Source: Flavobacteriales bacterium (GTDB taxonomy: Bacteria; Bacteroidota; Bacteroidia; NS11-12g; UBA9320). Taken from it: a stretch of DNA of 64,000 bases. The notes beneath the pieces were generated by a model that saw nothing but the letters and a program-made list of their open reading frames with translations, had not been told where the DNA came from and ran no database searches. Positions 42,530-51,262 of the stretch are shown one piece after another. Each line of letters opens with the position of its first letter. Within the stretch, counting starts at the first letter, position 1. The stretch covers positions 124,001-188,000 of the forward strand of contig JACJZV010000003.1 in NCBI GenBank assembly GCA_020635395.1. Direction: 5' to 3'. A program made the position numbers and the translations under genes.

Positions 42530-43777
42530 TTAGGCCTTTTCTTCGTAAATCTGAACCAACTCCACCAGCGTTTTCATTGCCGCTTCCATATCCTGAACGC
42601 TCACATATTCATGTTTGCTGTGAATACCCATTTCGCCCGTAAAAATATTGGGGCATGGCAAACCCATAAACGAAAGTCGTGACCCATCAGTGCCACCTCT
42701 TACCAAATCTTGCCGTGGCTCCACTCCTGCCCGTTGCATTGCCTCAACTGCGTTTGCCTCAATGTGCGGGTGTTTATTAAGCACTTCTCGCATATTTCGG
42801 TACTGCTCTTTTACCACAAATTCATATTTGGCACCGCGATATTTTGCCATTGTCTGCTCAGCCAAACCGACGAGTACTTGTTGATGTTTCTCCAAATTTG
42901 CTGTGGTAAAATCCCGAATTAAAAAATCAACCGAAGAGGTTTCTAAATCACCTTTTATACCCGTTGGGTGCACAAAACCTTGATTGCCAGAAGTGTTTTC
43001 CGGACAAAGATTTTCGGTAGGCAAAAGACTCATAAAGTGAGCCAAAACTTTCATACTGTTTACCATTTTGCCTTTGGCGTAGCCCGGATGCGAACTTATT
43101 CCTCTAAAGGTAACGGTCATGGCATTGGCCGAAAAAGTATCACCTTCCAGCGAGCCACGCTCGCCACCATCGAGTGTATAACCCACATCGGCATTGAGTT
43201 TTTTCATATCCAATTTCTCCACACCACGCCCCACTTCTTCATCAGGAGTAAACAAAATTCGTATGTTGCCGTGTATAATTTCCGGATGTTGTGTCAGATA
43301 GTTTGCCAGCTCCATAATAATGGCTACTCCAGCTTTATCGTCCGCACCCAGCAACGTTTTGCCCGAAGCAGTTATAATATCGTCTCCAATTCTCTCTTTT
43401 AAATAAGGGTGGTTTTGCGTGCTAATAATTTGTGATGTATCATCCGGAAGCACCATATCATTACCATCAAAATTATTGTGCAAAATGGGATTTACATCCT
43501 TTCCACTGCAATCGGGGGCAGTATCAACATGCGAACAAAAACATACCGTTTCAATATTATTTTTAGACGAATTGCCGGGAATGGTAGCAAAAACATAGCC
43601 GTGTTCATCAAGTTGTGCATCGACAAGTCCAATGTATTTTAGCTCTTCCACCAACAATTTGGATAAATTTTTCTGTTTATCTGTTGATGGAAATGACGTG
43701 CTAAATGGGTCGCTTTGCGTATCTATTTGCACATATCGCATAAAGCGTTCTGCAATATTTTTTGCTGTGTCTGTCAT
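42530..43777 (-). CDS. pepT: Peptidase T (tripeptide aminopeptidase)
   Basis: 415 residues, typical of PepT. Zinc ligands and catalytic residues are in FCSHVDTAPDCSG, LGADDKAGVAIIMEL, LFTPDEEVGRGVEKLD (Glu-Glu), YTLDGGERGSLEGDTF and IHSKHEYVSVQDME. The dimerisation domain lies between. It is a cytoplasmic M20B metallopeptidase releasing N-terminal residues from tripeptides. It converges on the NqrM-like gene with a 4-nt gap. Confidence 0.96.
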   Translation of the reverse strand: MTDTAKNIAERFMRYVQIDTQSDPFSTSFPSTDKQKNLSKLLVEELKYIGLVDAQLDEHGYVFATIPGNSSKNNIETVCFCSHVDTAPDCSGKDVNPILHNNFDGNDMVLPDDTSQIISTQNHPYLKERIGDDIITASGKTLLGADDKAGVAIIMELANYLTQHPEIIHGNIRILFTPDEEVGRGVEKLDMKKLNADVGYTLDGGERGSLEGDTFSANAMTVTFRGISSHPGYAKGKMVNSMKVLAHFMSLLPTENLCPENTSGNQGFVHPTGIKGDLETSSVDFLIRDFTTANLEKHQQVLVGLAEQTMAKYRGAKYEFVVKEQYRNMREVLNKHPHIEANAVEAMQRAGVEPRQDLVRGGTDGSRLSFMGLPCPNIFTGEMGIHSKHEYVSVQDMEAAMKTLVELVQIYEEKA

Positions 43778-43979
43778 ATTAAACGTTTTGAATGGCGAAA
43801 ATTAAAACGAACTATGGGATTGACCAAAAATGATTTGCGAAGAACATACTTTTTGACTTCCACAGCATTTTTCATGATTTGTTTCTTTAAAAAATTCAAA
43901 AAATTAAATACTCCCAATAGCTCACTTCGAATGATATAACATTCATATTAGCTCATTTTTAGCCTATTTGAATGACATT

Positions 43980-44147
43980 TCATACATTTCTTTTTCTAAC
44001 CTCAAAATAAACAACCAGAAGCATTATCGCTACCAAAACTGATAAAGCCAAAGGCCTATGAATTGGCTTAATTTCTATTAAAACCCCAACCATGGTGCCA
44101 ATCAAAAGAACGATGTACAAATAAAAACGCGGGCTAAATTTTTTCAT
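43980..44147 (-). CDS. 55-aa two-helix membrane protein
   Basis: A short frame of 55 codons: basic start MKKFSPRF, a helix YLYIVLLIGTMVGVLI, the turn EIKPIHRP, a second helix LALSVLVAIMLLVVYF and a basic end EVRKRNV. Positive charges at both ends suggest a hairpin with both termini in the cytoplasm. It lies upstream of pepT and downstream of the thioredoxin-like gene (13 nt), so it is probably co-transcribed with the latter. The clear two-helix pattern argues that it is real, but I know no family. Confidence 0.6.
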   Translation of the reverse strand: MKKFSPRFYLYIVLLIGTMVGVLIEIKPIHRPLALSVLVAIMLLVVYFEVRKRNV

Positions 44148-44160
44148 ATTACTCTACTAA

Positions 44161-45270
44161 CTACCTTATCAAACCATATTCCTTCAGCATTTGGCGGATT
44201 TCCTTGTCTGAAAAAGTTCCACCATAACCTACCTGTTGCTTCACTTCATTAAAATCCGCATCCAAAAGTATTAATGTCGGAAATGAGTCTATGTGATGGA
44301 ATGGTTTCATCTTTTTTGCATTCATCTGCAACACATGATATCCTTTCCGTTCCAAATATCTATTTATATGCTCTTGGTCGTCATACGGATTTACCCCGAT
44401 TATTATCAACTTGGAAGTATCTATTTCCTGATGCAGTTGATTCATAAAAGGCATCATTTGCAGGCATGGATGACAGCTAAGATACCAATAATCAAATAGG
44501 ATAAATTTACCCGAAAAATTGGTAAGTATGCTGTCATTGAGCAAAAAAACGGTGTCGTGTTTGTTGTAGGTAAGCGAATCTTTTCGGTTGTCTATCGGGG
44601 GATAAGGAGGCCTTGGTGTTTCGCCATAGTGCAAACGTTGATTTAAGCTATCAAAACAATTGTGTTTAAAATAGTTAAAGTTGTATATCCACGAAGAATC
44701 AGGTCTTTCCGGATTATCATTGACTACTTCATATCTAAAAATTCGGTGGCTTTTAGTAAAATAGAAAGTGTGTACATTACCCCATTTTTTATCTATTCGT
44801 GCAATGGCAAAAGTGTCCTTATTGTTGTAAACCAGCATCGGTTTGGAGTATTCTTTTTTTGAAAAACTTCCCCTTTTTTCGGTTGGAATTTTTGTTAACA
44901 ACCAATAAAGGCCATTGGGATTTGATTTGTCAAATTCGAAAGGAGTTGTTGGTTCAAATCTGTTGGTGGTATCGCCATTTTTATTCACAATAAAAACAGA
45001 ATCGGCCTTGAAGATTTTAAACGAATAAATATCTGCTCCTAAAAAAAGATATGGATGATTTTTCTGGTAAAACAAAAAACTTCCTGACGATTCAGTCTTC
45101 TCGTCAGTAAATCGGTTCACAAACTCATATTGAATATACATCGTTGAATCATCGTAGTCTGAGAGGCTTGTATTTGCCTTTTTTACTTCTTCAAATAGTT
45201 TTTTGGCCGACTGACCATGGGTTAAAATTGCTCCAATCAAGCAAATAAATAATGTAGTTATTTTTCTCAT
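44161..45270 (-). CDS. Exported TlpA-like thioredoxin-fold protein
   Basis: 369 residues. Signal peptide MRKITTLFICLIGAILTHGQ with cleavage near residue 19. A beta-rich N-terminal domain (about 30-220) resembles the outer-membrane-lipoprotein-sorting-like domain often fused to Bacteroidota thioredoxins. The C-terminal thioredoxin fold has the active site WYLSCHPCLQMMPF and the cis-proline segment SFPTLILLD. It is expected in the periplasm as a reductant or disulfide enzyme. The first gene downstream is the 55-aa membrane protein. Confidence 0.8.
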   Translation of the reverse strand: MRKITTLFICLIGAILTHGQSAKKLFEEVKKANTSLSDYDDSTMYIQYEFVNRFTDEKTESSGSFLFYQKNHPYLFLGADIYSFKIFKADSVFIVNKNGDTTNRFEPTTPFEFDKSNPNGLYWLLTKIPTEKRGSFSKKEYSKPMLVYNNKDTFAIARIDKKWGNVHTFYFTKSHRIFRYEVVNDNPERPDSSWIYNFNYFKHNCFDSLNQRLHYGETPRPPYPPIDNRKDSLTYNKHDTVFLLNDSILTNFSGKFILFDYWYLSCHPCLQMMPFMNQLHQEIDTSKLIIIGVNPYDDQEHINRYLERKGYHVLQMNAKKMKPFHHIDSFPTLILLDADFNEVKQQVGYGGTFSDKEIRQMLKEYGLIR

Positions 45271-45292
45271 TATGAAGGCTTTAAAACATTTT

Positions 45293-45880
45293 TCAAAATT
45301 TGCCCAGATTTAATTTGATGTGCCTAACATTTTTTTGACAAGTATCCGAAAAAGATTCTACGGACTGTAATGTCCAAACCGCAGGTGTACCCAAATATTT
45401 TGCCCAAAAAGTAACCACATACAAATCGACATTATCGGCTTCCATAATCTCTTTTTGAAATTTTTGCGGCTCATTTACCATTTTGCCCAAGTCCTGAAGT
45501 GTCAAGGTAGAGTCCACATCAAAAGGGTATCTTCCTCCAATTTGACAATTTTTTATAAAGTCATCAACAAATCCATAACAAATCGACCAATTGTAATCCG
45601 TTTTGCCCAACGAATCAAAAGATCGTAACTGTATGGGGCGAAAAACGCCGGTATCATGGAGGAAAAGGGGATATTCGGCCATTGCAAATTGTTGCATGAA
45701 AGAATCTGACAAACTGAACATATAGTTTGTATCAATTCCATGCTTCAACAAATACCTTTTCTGCCCAATTAGGCTTTGATTTTTGGGCTGAGCAGTGTGG
45801 TATTTCATTTTCATGTACAGCGAACATGAACTAAAAATTGTAAATAAAAGAATTGTTAAAAAGTTGACCGTTTTTATCAT
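45293..45880 (-). CDS. Putative lipoprotein of unknown function
   Basis: 195 residues with signal peptide MIKTVNFLTILLFTIFSSC, where the final Cys is a likely lipidation site. The mature part is alpha/beta with LYVVTFWAKYLGTPAVWTLQSV near the C-terminus. It is not recognised. It precedes the thioredoxin-like gene by 22 nt and is probably co-transcribed with it. A TATTTTTG (-7 type) box on the minus strand at 45901-45908 lies 20 nt upstream of its start. Confidence 0.65.
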   Translation of the reverse strand: MIKTVNFLTILLFTIFSSCSLYMKMKYHTAQPKNQSLIGQKRYLLKHGIDTNYMFSLSDSFMQQFAMAEYPLFLHDTGVFRPIQLRSFDSLGKTDYNWSICYGFVDDFIKNCQIGGRYPFDVDSTLTLQDLGKMVNEPQKFQKEIMEADNVDLYVVTFWAKYLGTPAVWTLQSVESFSDTCQKNVRHIKLNLGKF

Positions 45881-45900
45881 GACTTAATAAATGATTTCAA

Positions 45901-45908
45901 CAAAAATA
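45901..45908 (-). promoter_or_regulatory. Bacteroidota -7 box for the lipoprotein/thioredoxin genes
   Basis: On the minus strand the bases read TATTTTTG, fitting TAnnTTTG, 20 nt before the start at 45880. No -33 match at normal spacing. Confidence 0.4.
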
Positions 45909-45947
45909 ATCCTTTCAATTATTTTTTGTGATTCCTAAGGTTTTTTT

Positions 45948-46955
45948 TCAATCCACAAAAACACCTTCCAGCTTGCCATTTTTTTCGATTATAAAATAGG
46001 CCGAGAGTTCGTTGTTTTGTTCGATGAGTTGTTTTGATTTTTCGTAGCCCAACACCATACAAGCTGTGGCATAGGCATCGGCCACTGCACAACTTTTATG
46101 CACTACTGTTGCACTTTTTAGGTCAGAAATAACCGGTTTTCCGGTTCTGGGGTCGATGGTATGACCAATTAAAACACTATCTACAAAATAAAAATTCTGA
46201 TAATTGCCGCTTGTGGCCATGGCATTGGTTTCAAGCCCGATTACCTCAAAATAATCAGTGGCCGAAGCCCCAACTAACGGACGGTTTACTCCGATTTGCC
46301 AAACTTGCTGCTGTTGGTTTTTTCCTTTGGTTCGCACCTCTCCTCCCACTTCTACCATATAGTTTTCAACCCCTTCGTTTTCGAGGTATTCTGCCAATAT
46401 ATCCACAAAAAAACCTTTGGCAATGGCATTAAAATTAAGTGTTGTCAAGGTATCTATTTTTGACGGAAAGCCGCTTTCATCAATATAAATTTTAGCCATA
46501 CCACAATGCAGCAATATGTTTTTGGTTTTTACAGTATCCATCAAAACACCTTGCTTTTTGCATTGGTTATAATATTCGAACAAACTGGCCGCCGCCGGGT
46601 CGAAAGCTCCATTGGTTTGTTGCCAAATTAGTTTTGATTGTTGCACCATTCTGCCAAACAGTATCATGTCATTTTTGGCAAATTTCAAATCTTCGGGATT
46701 GTTCCAAATTTCGTTTGAATTGGTGTTGAAAGCGGTAATCATAGAATTGGTTTGATAGGTAGATAGAGCGTGGTTAAATCCAGTCAAAATGGAATCTACA
46801 GCCCGCTCCAATCCTTCTATTTTATCGGAATAAACAATGTGGTATGTTGTACCCAGAGCATTGCCTTCTATTTTAGCGTATGTAATTTTTTGCTTGGTAC
46901 AACCTATTACCAAACCCAAAAATAGAACAGGAAAAAGAAACCGTGTTACTTGCAA
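45948..46955 (-). CDS. apbE: FAD:protein FMN transferase ApbE (lipoprotein)
   Basis: 335 residues with signal peptide and lipobox (FLGLVIGC). ApbE motifs: NALGTTYHIVYSD, DSILTGFNHALSTYQTNS, GAFDPAAASLFEYY, NFNAIAKGFFVDILAEYL, YMVEVGGEVRTKGKN, ATSGNYQNFY, GHTIDPRTGKPV and AVADAYATACMVLG. It attaches FMN to threonines of NqrB and NqrC outside the cytoplasmic membrane. Those targets, with SGAT motifs, are encoded 5-8 kb away. It overlaps the end of the Cys-repeat lipoprotein gene by 10 nt and is probably co-transcribed with it. Confidence 0.95.
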   Translation of the reverse strand: MQVTRFLFPVLFLGLVIGCTKQKITYAKIEGNALGTTYHIVYSDKIEGLERAVDSILTGFNHALSTYQTNSMITAFNTNSNEIWNNPEDLKFAKNDMILFGRMVQQSKLIWQQTNGAFDPAAASLFEYYNQCKKQGVLMDTVKTKNILLHCGMAKIYIDESGFPSKIDTLTTLNFNAIAKGFFVDILAEYLENEGVENYMVEVGGEVRTKGKNQQQQVWQIGVNRPLVGASATDYFEVIGLETNAMATSGNYQNFYFVDSVLIGHTIDPRTGKPVISDLKSATVVHKSCAVADAYATACMVLGYEKSKQLIEQNNELSAYFIIEKNGKLEGVFVD

Positions 46956-47875
46956 CTTGGAGATAAAATTTCAGCGGCTTTACAACAATCAGCTTTGTCG
47001 TTAACGCATACTTTAACGAAATCGTAGTCCTTTCCACTTTTCTTAAAATTGTTGATGATGATAGGCAAATCGGCTATTTTATAATAGCCAATATTTACCC
47101 CATTTCTTACATACACATCAAAATAAGCGTTACCCGGATTTTTGGTTTTAAAATCAATTTTTAGTTTGTAGGTGGAGTCGGAGGTGCAGCCCTCGTTGGA
47201 CAAAACCAAGTCATAAATTTCGCAAGTTTCGCAGGTTGGAGGCTTAAATTCGATGGCTTTGCAACAATCGGCATTGTCGTTTATACAAACCTTGATAAAG
47301 TCGTAATCGTAACCGCTTCGCTTAAAATTTTCAATAACCAACGGCAACGTGGTAAGTTTGTAGTAGCCAATGTTTACACCATTTCTCACCTTCAAATCAA
47401 ATGAACTATGGGTTGGATTTTTTGTTTTAAAATTTACCGTAAGTTTATATGTGCTATCTGAAGTACAAGCTCCAACATCCGCCACGAGGTCATAAATTTC
47501 GCATGGGTCGGTGCTTGTGTCGCAGCTTGGTGGGGCAAACTCAATGGCTTTGCAGCAATCGCCACCTTTCATGCAAACTTTTATATAGTCATTACTCAAC
47601 CCAGAACGTTTGAAATTTGGAATGGTAACCGGCAACACATTTTTGTGATACGTACCCATTTTTACAGAATTTCGGATGTACATATCAAAACTATCTCCTG
47701 TTGCATTTACAGGTTTAAAATTAATGGTTAAACTGTAGGTGCTGTCGGAGGTGCAACTATCTACGCTCACCGTTAAATCATCAATTTCACAATTGGCGGC
47801 AGGTTTTGTTTCGTCGTTGCATCCGACGTAAATAACAGAAGCAACAACAAGCAGAATAAAGACTATTCGTTTCAT
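46946..47875 (-). CDS. Lipoprotein with three tandem six-cysteine repeats
   Basis: 309 residues. Signal peptide with Cys19 as lipidation site, then three repeats of about 90 residues beginning at Cys29, Cys125 and Cys218. Each contains CEIxDL, then CTSDSTYxL, a beta-strand region with Y-RN-V-(I/M)G-YK, and KVC...DCCKAxE...P-C, giving six cysteines per repeat in fixed spacing. Repeats 2 and 3 are closest to each other. The pattern suggests disulfide-stabilised beta domains outside the cell. I do not recognise a family. It is upstream of, and overlaps, apbE. Confidence 0.75.
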   Translation of the reverse strand: MKRIVFILLVVASVIYVGCNDETKPAANCEIDDLTVSVDSCTSDSTYSLTINFKPVNATGDSFDMYIRNSVKMGTYHKNVLPVTIPNFKRSGLSNDYIKVCMKGGDCCKAIEFAPPSCDTSTDPCEIYDLVADVGACTSDSTYKLTVNFKTKNPTHSSFDLKVRNGVNIGYYKLTTLPLVIENFKRSGYDYDFIKVCINDNADCCKAIEFKPPTCETCEIYDLVLSNEGCTSDSTYKLKIDFKTKNPGNAYFDVYVRNGVNIGYYKIADLPIIINNFKKSGKDYDFVKVCVNDKADCCKAAEILSPSCK

Positions 47876-47890
47876 GTTGCGAAATTAAAC

Positions 47891-47921
47891 AAAAAACTCC
47901 GCCTTAAAATTCGGCGGAGTT
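47891..47921 (-). terminator. Rho-independent terminator after the outer-membrane protein gene
   Basis: On the minus strand AACTCCGCC, a 9-nt loop and GGCGGAGTT form a 9-bp stem followed by a run of T. It lies 29 nt past the stop at 47950. Confidence 0.88.
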
Positions 47922-47949
47922 GGAAATAAATTTTTGTAAGACTTTATGT

Positions 47950-48426
47950 TTATTTGATGGTATATCCGATGGAAAAACCGGGATAAAAATCAGAATCCCC
48001 GAAACCATCACCGTCAACACTAATTAGTGTAACATAGTATCTCATAATCAGACCATTCTGCCTAAGATTTTGATATCTAAACCCAATATCACCGGACAAA
48101 TTAATACGATTTTCTGGTCTTATTGCTCCATTGAAACCAAGCTCAAAATGTGTAGTTCTATTTTTGGAGAAAAGCAATCTCCAACTACTTGAAACCTGAG
48201 GTTTTCGACCCCAGCTAAAAGAATTGTACATTGTTCCACCAAAACCATAGGAAAAAGAAATTTTATCCTGCTGCTTATAAACTCGGTCGAATTGTACACC
48301 CAAATGCCGATAATTACTTCCAAAATCAATCGAAACAGTAGTTGGTTTTTCAATTTCATTTTGTGCTAATAGGTTTCCGCTGATTAAAATGCAGAATGCG
48401 AGTAAATAATGTTTTTTCTTGTTCAT
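47950..48426 (-). CDS. Small outer-membrane beta-barrel-like protein
   Basis: 158 residues: signal peptide MNKKKHYLLAFCILISGNLLAQ, then alternating polar and aromatic strands (VSIDFGSNYRHLGVQFDRVY, ISFSYGFGGTMYNSFSW, GDIGFRYQNL, FYPGFSIGYTIK) ending in an aromatic strand, as in eight-stranded barrels. No functional motif is recognised. It is a monocistronic unit with its own terminator. Confidence 0.7.
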   Translation of the reverse strand: MNKKKHYLLAFCILISGNLLAQNEIEKPTTVSIDFGSNYRHLGVQFDRVYKQQDKISFSYGFGGTMYNSFSWGRKPQVSSSWRLLFSKNRTTHFELGFNGAIRPENRINLSGDIGFRYQNLRQNGLIMRYYVTLISVDGDGFGDSDFYPGFSIGYTIK

Positions 48427-48528
48427 ATTTTGTGTGTTTAATTAATTGTGGGACAACTATTCGATTTTCCCATTATGAGTTTTCGGCCTGTCAAAGGTCT
48501 TTGGTCTTGCATCTCTATGAATACTTAT

Positions 48529-49128
48529 TTACTCCACTCCCTCAAAAATATCTTCCAATGCCACTTTAAGTTCAGTAAAAATGCGGCTTTCGGCTGTTTC
48601 GCTTATCGAATATATTTTTGAGCCAATAAATATTTCATCTCTTAATGTATAGATAATTACCGTTTTATCCCATGGGTTTACAATCCAGTATTCAGGAAGT
48701 TGCACTTCTTGGTACAAATTGAATTTAGTGGTTAAGTCATGCTCTGTATTGCCCGGGGAAAGTATTTCAACAATCAAATCAGGCACGCCGTTGCAGCCGG
48801 CATCATCCAACTTCGTTTGGTCGCAAACGATGCACAAATCGGGCTGCACCACTGTATTTGGTCTAGTTTTGTTGGGTATGGGCAGCCTAACATCGAATGG
48901 AGCTACATACATTTTGCACGGTATTCCTTTAAATGATTTGGCTACTCTTATAGTAAGATTCATGGATGTTTCCTGATGCCAACGATTTGGTGCCGGTGCC
49001 ATTTTATAAATAGCTCCTTTAATGAGTTCTACCCGCTCTTTAAACCTAAATTTTAAGTAGTCTAAATAGGTGTACGACTCGCTTAGGTCTAACTTTCCAT
49101 ATTCGTATATAGGTTCTTCTACTTTCAT
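48529..49128 (-). CDS. Uma2-family (DUF820) restriction-endonuclease-like protein
   Basis: 199 residues from ATG 49128. Uma2 pattern: YTYLDYLKFRFKERVELIKGAIYKMAPAPNRWHQETSMNL, then VVQPDLCIVCD, GVPDLIVEILSPGNTEHDLTTKFNLYQEVQLPEYWIVNP with the PD-(D/E)xK-type residues D, E and K. The family is common in cyanobacteria and some Bacteroidota; its role is unsettled. It stands between the nqr terminator and the small outer-membrane gene. A minus-strand TACATTTG box (49136-49143) lies just upstream of the start. Confidence 0.85.
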   Translation of the reverse strand: MKVEEPIYEYGKLDLSESYTYLDYLKFRFKERVELIKGAIYKMAPAPNRWHQETSMNLTIRVAKSFKGIPCKMYVAPFDVRLPIPNKTRPNTVVQPDLCIVCDQTKLDDAGCNGVPDLIVEILSPGNTEHDLTTKFNLYQEVQLPEYWIVNPWDKTVIIYTLRDEIFIGSKIYSISETAESRIFTELKVALEDIFEGVE

Positions 49129-49183
49129 GATTGAGCAAATGTAGTAAATGTTTGGTTGTGAATGTTGACCGGAAAAATTCAAA

Positions 49184-49220
49184 CAAAAAAAAGTCCGGCA
49201 ATTCTGCCGGACTTTTTAAA
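49184..49220 (-). terminator. Terminator of the nqr operon
   Basis: A perfect 13-bp stem (AAAAAGTCCGGCA / TGCCGGACTTTTT) with loop ATTC, flanked by A and T runs, 20 nt past the nqrF stop on the minus strand. It is symmetric and could work in both directions. Confidence 0.93.
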
Positions 49221-49239
49221 TTTATTCGAAGTAATAAAA

Positions 49240-50568
49240 TTATCCTCCAAAATCGTCGAAGCTCACGTTTTCTGGCGGAACACCCCAATCATCGCACATT
49301 TTTATAACCGCTTGATTCATCATTGGTGGTCCACAGAAATAAAATTCTATATCTTCTGGTGCATCGTGTTTGCTCAAATATTGGTCAATCACAGCTTGGT
49401 GCACAAATCCTGTAAATCCATCTCCAACCGAATCGTTTACATCGGTTTTGGGCTTCCAATTATCTTCCGGTAACGGTTCAGATAAGACCACAAAAAACTT
49501 AAAGTTCGGGAAGTCTTTTTCTATTTGACGGAAATGATCGAGGTAGAATAACTCTCGTCGAGAACGACCACCATACCAGTAGGTTACCTTTCTACCTGTT
49601 TTAACGGTATGAAACAAATGGAACAAATGCGAACGCATCGGTGCCATGCCTGCACCACCGCCCACATAAATCATTTCGGCACCCGTTTCCTTAATAAAGA
49701 ACTCTCCGTAGGGGCCGGAAATAGTTACTTTGTCGCCGGGTTTTCTACTAAATACATAGCTCGAACAAATTCCAGGATTTACGTCCATCCATTTATTGTT
49801 TTTTCTATCCCACGGCGGAGTTGCAATACGAATATTTAGCATAATAATATTGCCCTCTGCTGGGTGATTGGCCATAGAATACGCCCTGAAAATAGGTTCT
49901 TCATTTACCATTTTCAAATTCCACAAACCATATTTATCCCACTCTGATTTAAAATCCATTGGGTCTCTGCCCTCTGCCACCAACTCTGGGTGTGCTGTAA
50001 TGTCAATGGTTTTAAAGTCAACCGTAACGGGTGGAACGTCTATTTGAATATACCCTCCGGCCTCAAAATGCAATGTTTCGCCGGGAGGCAATTGAACCAC
50101 AAATTCTTTAATAAATGAAGCCACATTGTAATTACGAATAACCTCGCAATCCCATTTTTTAATACCAAATACCTCTTCAGGTATATGCACTTTCATGTCC
50201 TCTTTTACCTTTACCTGACAGGCCAATCTCCAATGGTCTTTTTGATCCTTGCGTTTAATATGTCCTGTTTCGGTAGGCAAAATATCGCCTCCACCTTCCA
50301 TCACCTGGCACTTGCACATGGCACATGTGCCACCACCGCCGCAAGCTGATGGAAGAAATAAGTTTTGCCCTTGAAGTGCAGATAGAAGCGTACCTCCGGC
50401 AGCTACTTCTGCCTCACGTTCTCCGTTAATTAATATCTTTACATTACCCTGTTTTACCAACCTTTTTGCGGCTACCAAAAGCATGGTAACCAACAGTATA
50501 ATTACGATGGTAAACACAACAGCCGAAAGGCTGATAATGGATGAATTGCTAACTGCTAATAAAATCAT
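49240..50568 (-). CDS. nqrF: Na+-translocating NADH:quinone reductase subunit F
   Basis: 442 residues. One N-terminal membrane helix (about 10-32), a ferredoxin domain with the 2Fe-2S ligands in SACGGGGTCAMCKCQ (Cys76, 82, 85) and a fourth Cys in WRLACQVKV, then the FAD-binding RAYSMANHP and NADH-binding YVGGGAGMAPMRSHL. It takes electrons from NADH into the complex. It is the last nqr gene, 2 nt after nqrE, followed by a strong terminator. Confidence 0.97.
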   Translation of the reverse strand: MILLAVSNSSIISLSAVVFTIVIILLVTMLLVAAKRLVKQGNVKILINGEREAEVAAGGTLLSALQGQNLFLPSACGGGGTCAMCKCQVMEGGGDILPTETGHIKRKDQKDHWRLACQVKVKEDMKVHIPEEVFGIKKWDCEVIRNYNVASFIKEFVVQLPPGETLHFEAGGYIQIDVPPVTVDFKTIDITAHPELVAEGRDPMDFKSEWDKYGLWNLKMVNEEPIFRAYSMANHPAEGNIIMLNIRIATPPWDRKNNKWMDVNPGICSSYVFSRKPGDKVTISGPYGEFFIKETGAEMIYVGGGAGMAPMRSHLFHLFHTVKTGRKVTYWYGGRSRRELFYLDHFRQIEKDFPNFKFFVVLSEPLPEDNWKPKTDVNDSVGDGFTGFVHQAVIDQYLSKHDAPEDIEFYFCGPPMMNQAVIKMCDDWGVPPENVSFDDFGG

Positions 50569-50570
50569 GT

Positions 50571-51197
50571 CTATTGTCCAAATGGAAGTTTAAACCCTGA
50601 AAAACTCATAAAGCCGAAAGCCATGAGACCAACTATAATAAAGGTAATACCCAAACCTCTTAATGGTTTTGGTACATCAGAATAAGCCATTTTCTCGCGT
50701 ATGGCAGCCAAAGTAACTACGGCCAAAAACCAACCTACTCCCGAACCTATTCCAAAAACAGTGGCTTCGGCAAATTCATAATCTCGTGTTGGCAAGAACA
50801 ACGCAGCTCCTAAAATGGAGCAGTTTACAGCTATCAATGGCAAGAAAATACCTAAAGAGTTGTACAAAGAAGGTGAGAATTTCTCAACGGCCATCTCTGT
50901 AAGCTGAACAAATGCGGCAACAATGGCAATGAACACGATAAATTTCAACACCTCTAAATCAACACCTGCCAACTCAGGACTCAACCACTTTAAAGCCCCT
51001 TCTTTTATGAGATAAGTGTATGCCAACCAGTTTAATGGCACGGTGATACCTAACACGAAAATTACCGCCATACCCAATCCTGCGGCTGTTTTATATTTTT
51101 TGGAAACCGCCAAGTAGGAACACATTCCCAAGAAATAGGCGAAAATCATGTTGTCGATGAATATCGACTTGATGAATATATGTAATAAATTTTCCAT
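50571..51197 (-). CDS. nqrE: Na+-NQR subunit E
   Basis: 208 residues, six membrane helices. MIFAYFLGMCSYLAVS and LIAVNCSILGAALF contain the two conserved cysteines that, with two in NqrD, bind the intramembrane iron centre. It belongs to the RnfA/NqrE family; context with nqrF and a full set of Nqr subunits makes it NqrE. It is separated from nqrD by 65 nt. Confidence 0.96.
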   Translation of the reverse strand: MENLLHIFIKSIFIDNMIFAYFLGMCSYLAVSKKYKTAAGLGMAVIFVLGITVPLNWLAYTYLIKEGALKWLSPELAGVDLEVLKFIVFIAIVAAFVQLTEMAVEKFSPSLYNSLGIFLPLIAVNCSILGAALFLPTRDYEFAEATVFGIGSGVGWFLAVVTLAAIREKMAYSDVPKPLRGLGITFIIVGLMAFGFMSFSGFKLPFGQ

Positions 51198-51226
51198 TTG
51201 TCTTTTTCTTTTTTGTTAAATGAGTT

Positions 51227-51248
51227 AAACGTGCCTTGAGCCACGTTT
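51227..51248 (-). other. 7-bp hairpin in the nqrD-nqrE gap
   Basis: AAACGTG and CACGTTT are perfect inverted repeats separated by 8 nt. The gap of 65 nt is the largest in the nqr operon apart from the four-helix-bundle insertion. No T-run follows, so termination is unlikely; a processing or stabilising role is possible. Confidence 0.35.
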
Positions 51249-51262
51249 CTCCATTTTAATCA

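Noticed and set aside
43814..43939. 41-codon frame on the + strand upstream of pepT
   Set aside because: Short, with a single weak hydrophobic stretch and no promoter or conserved partner; too little to call.
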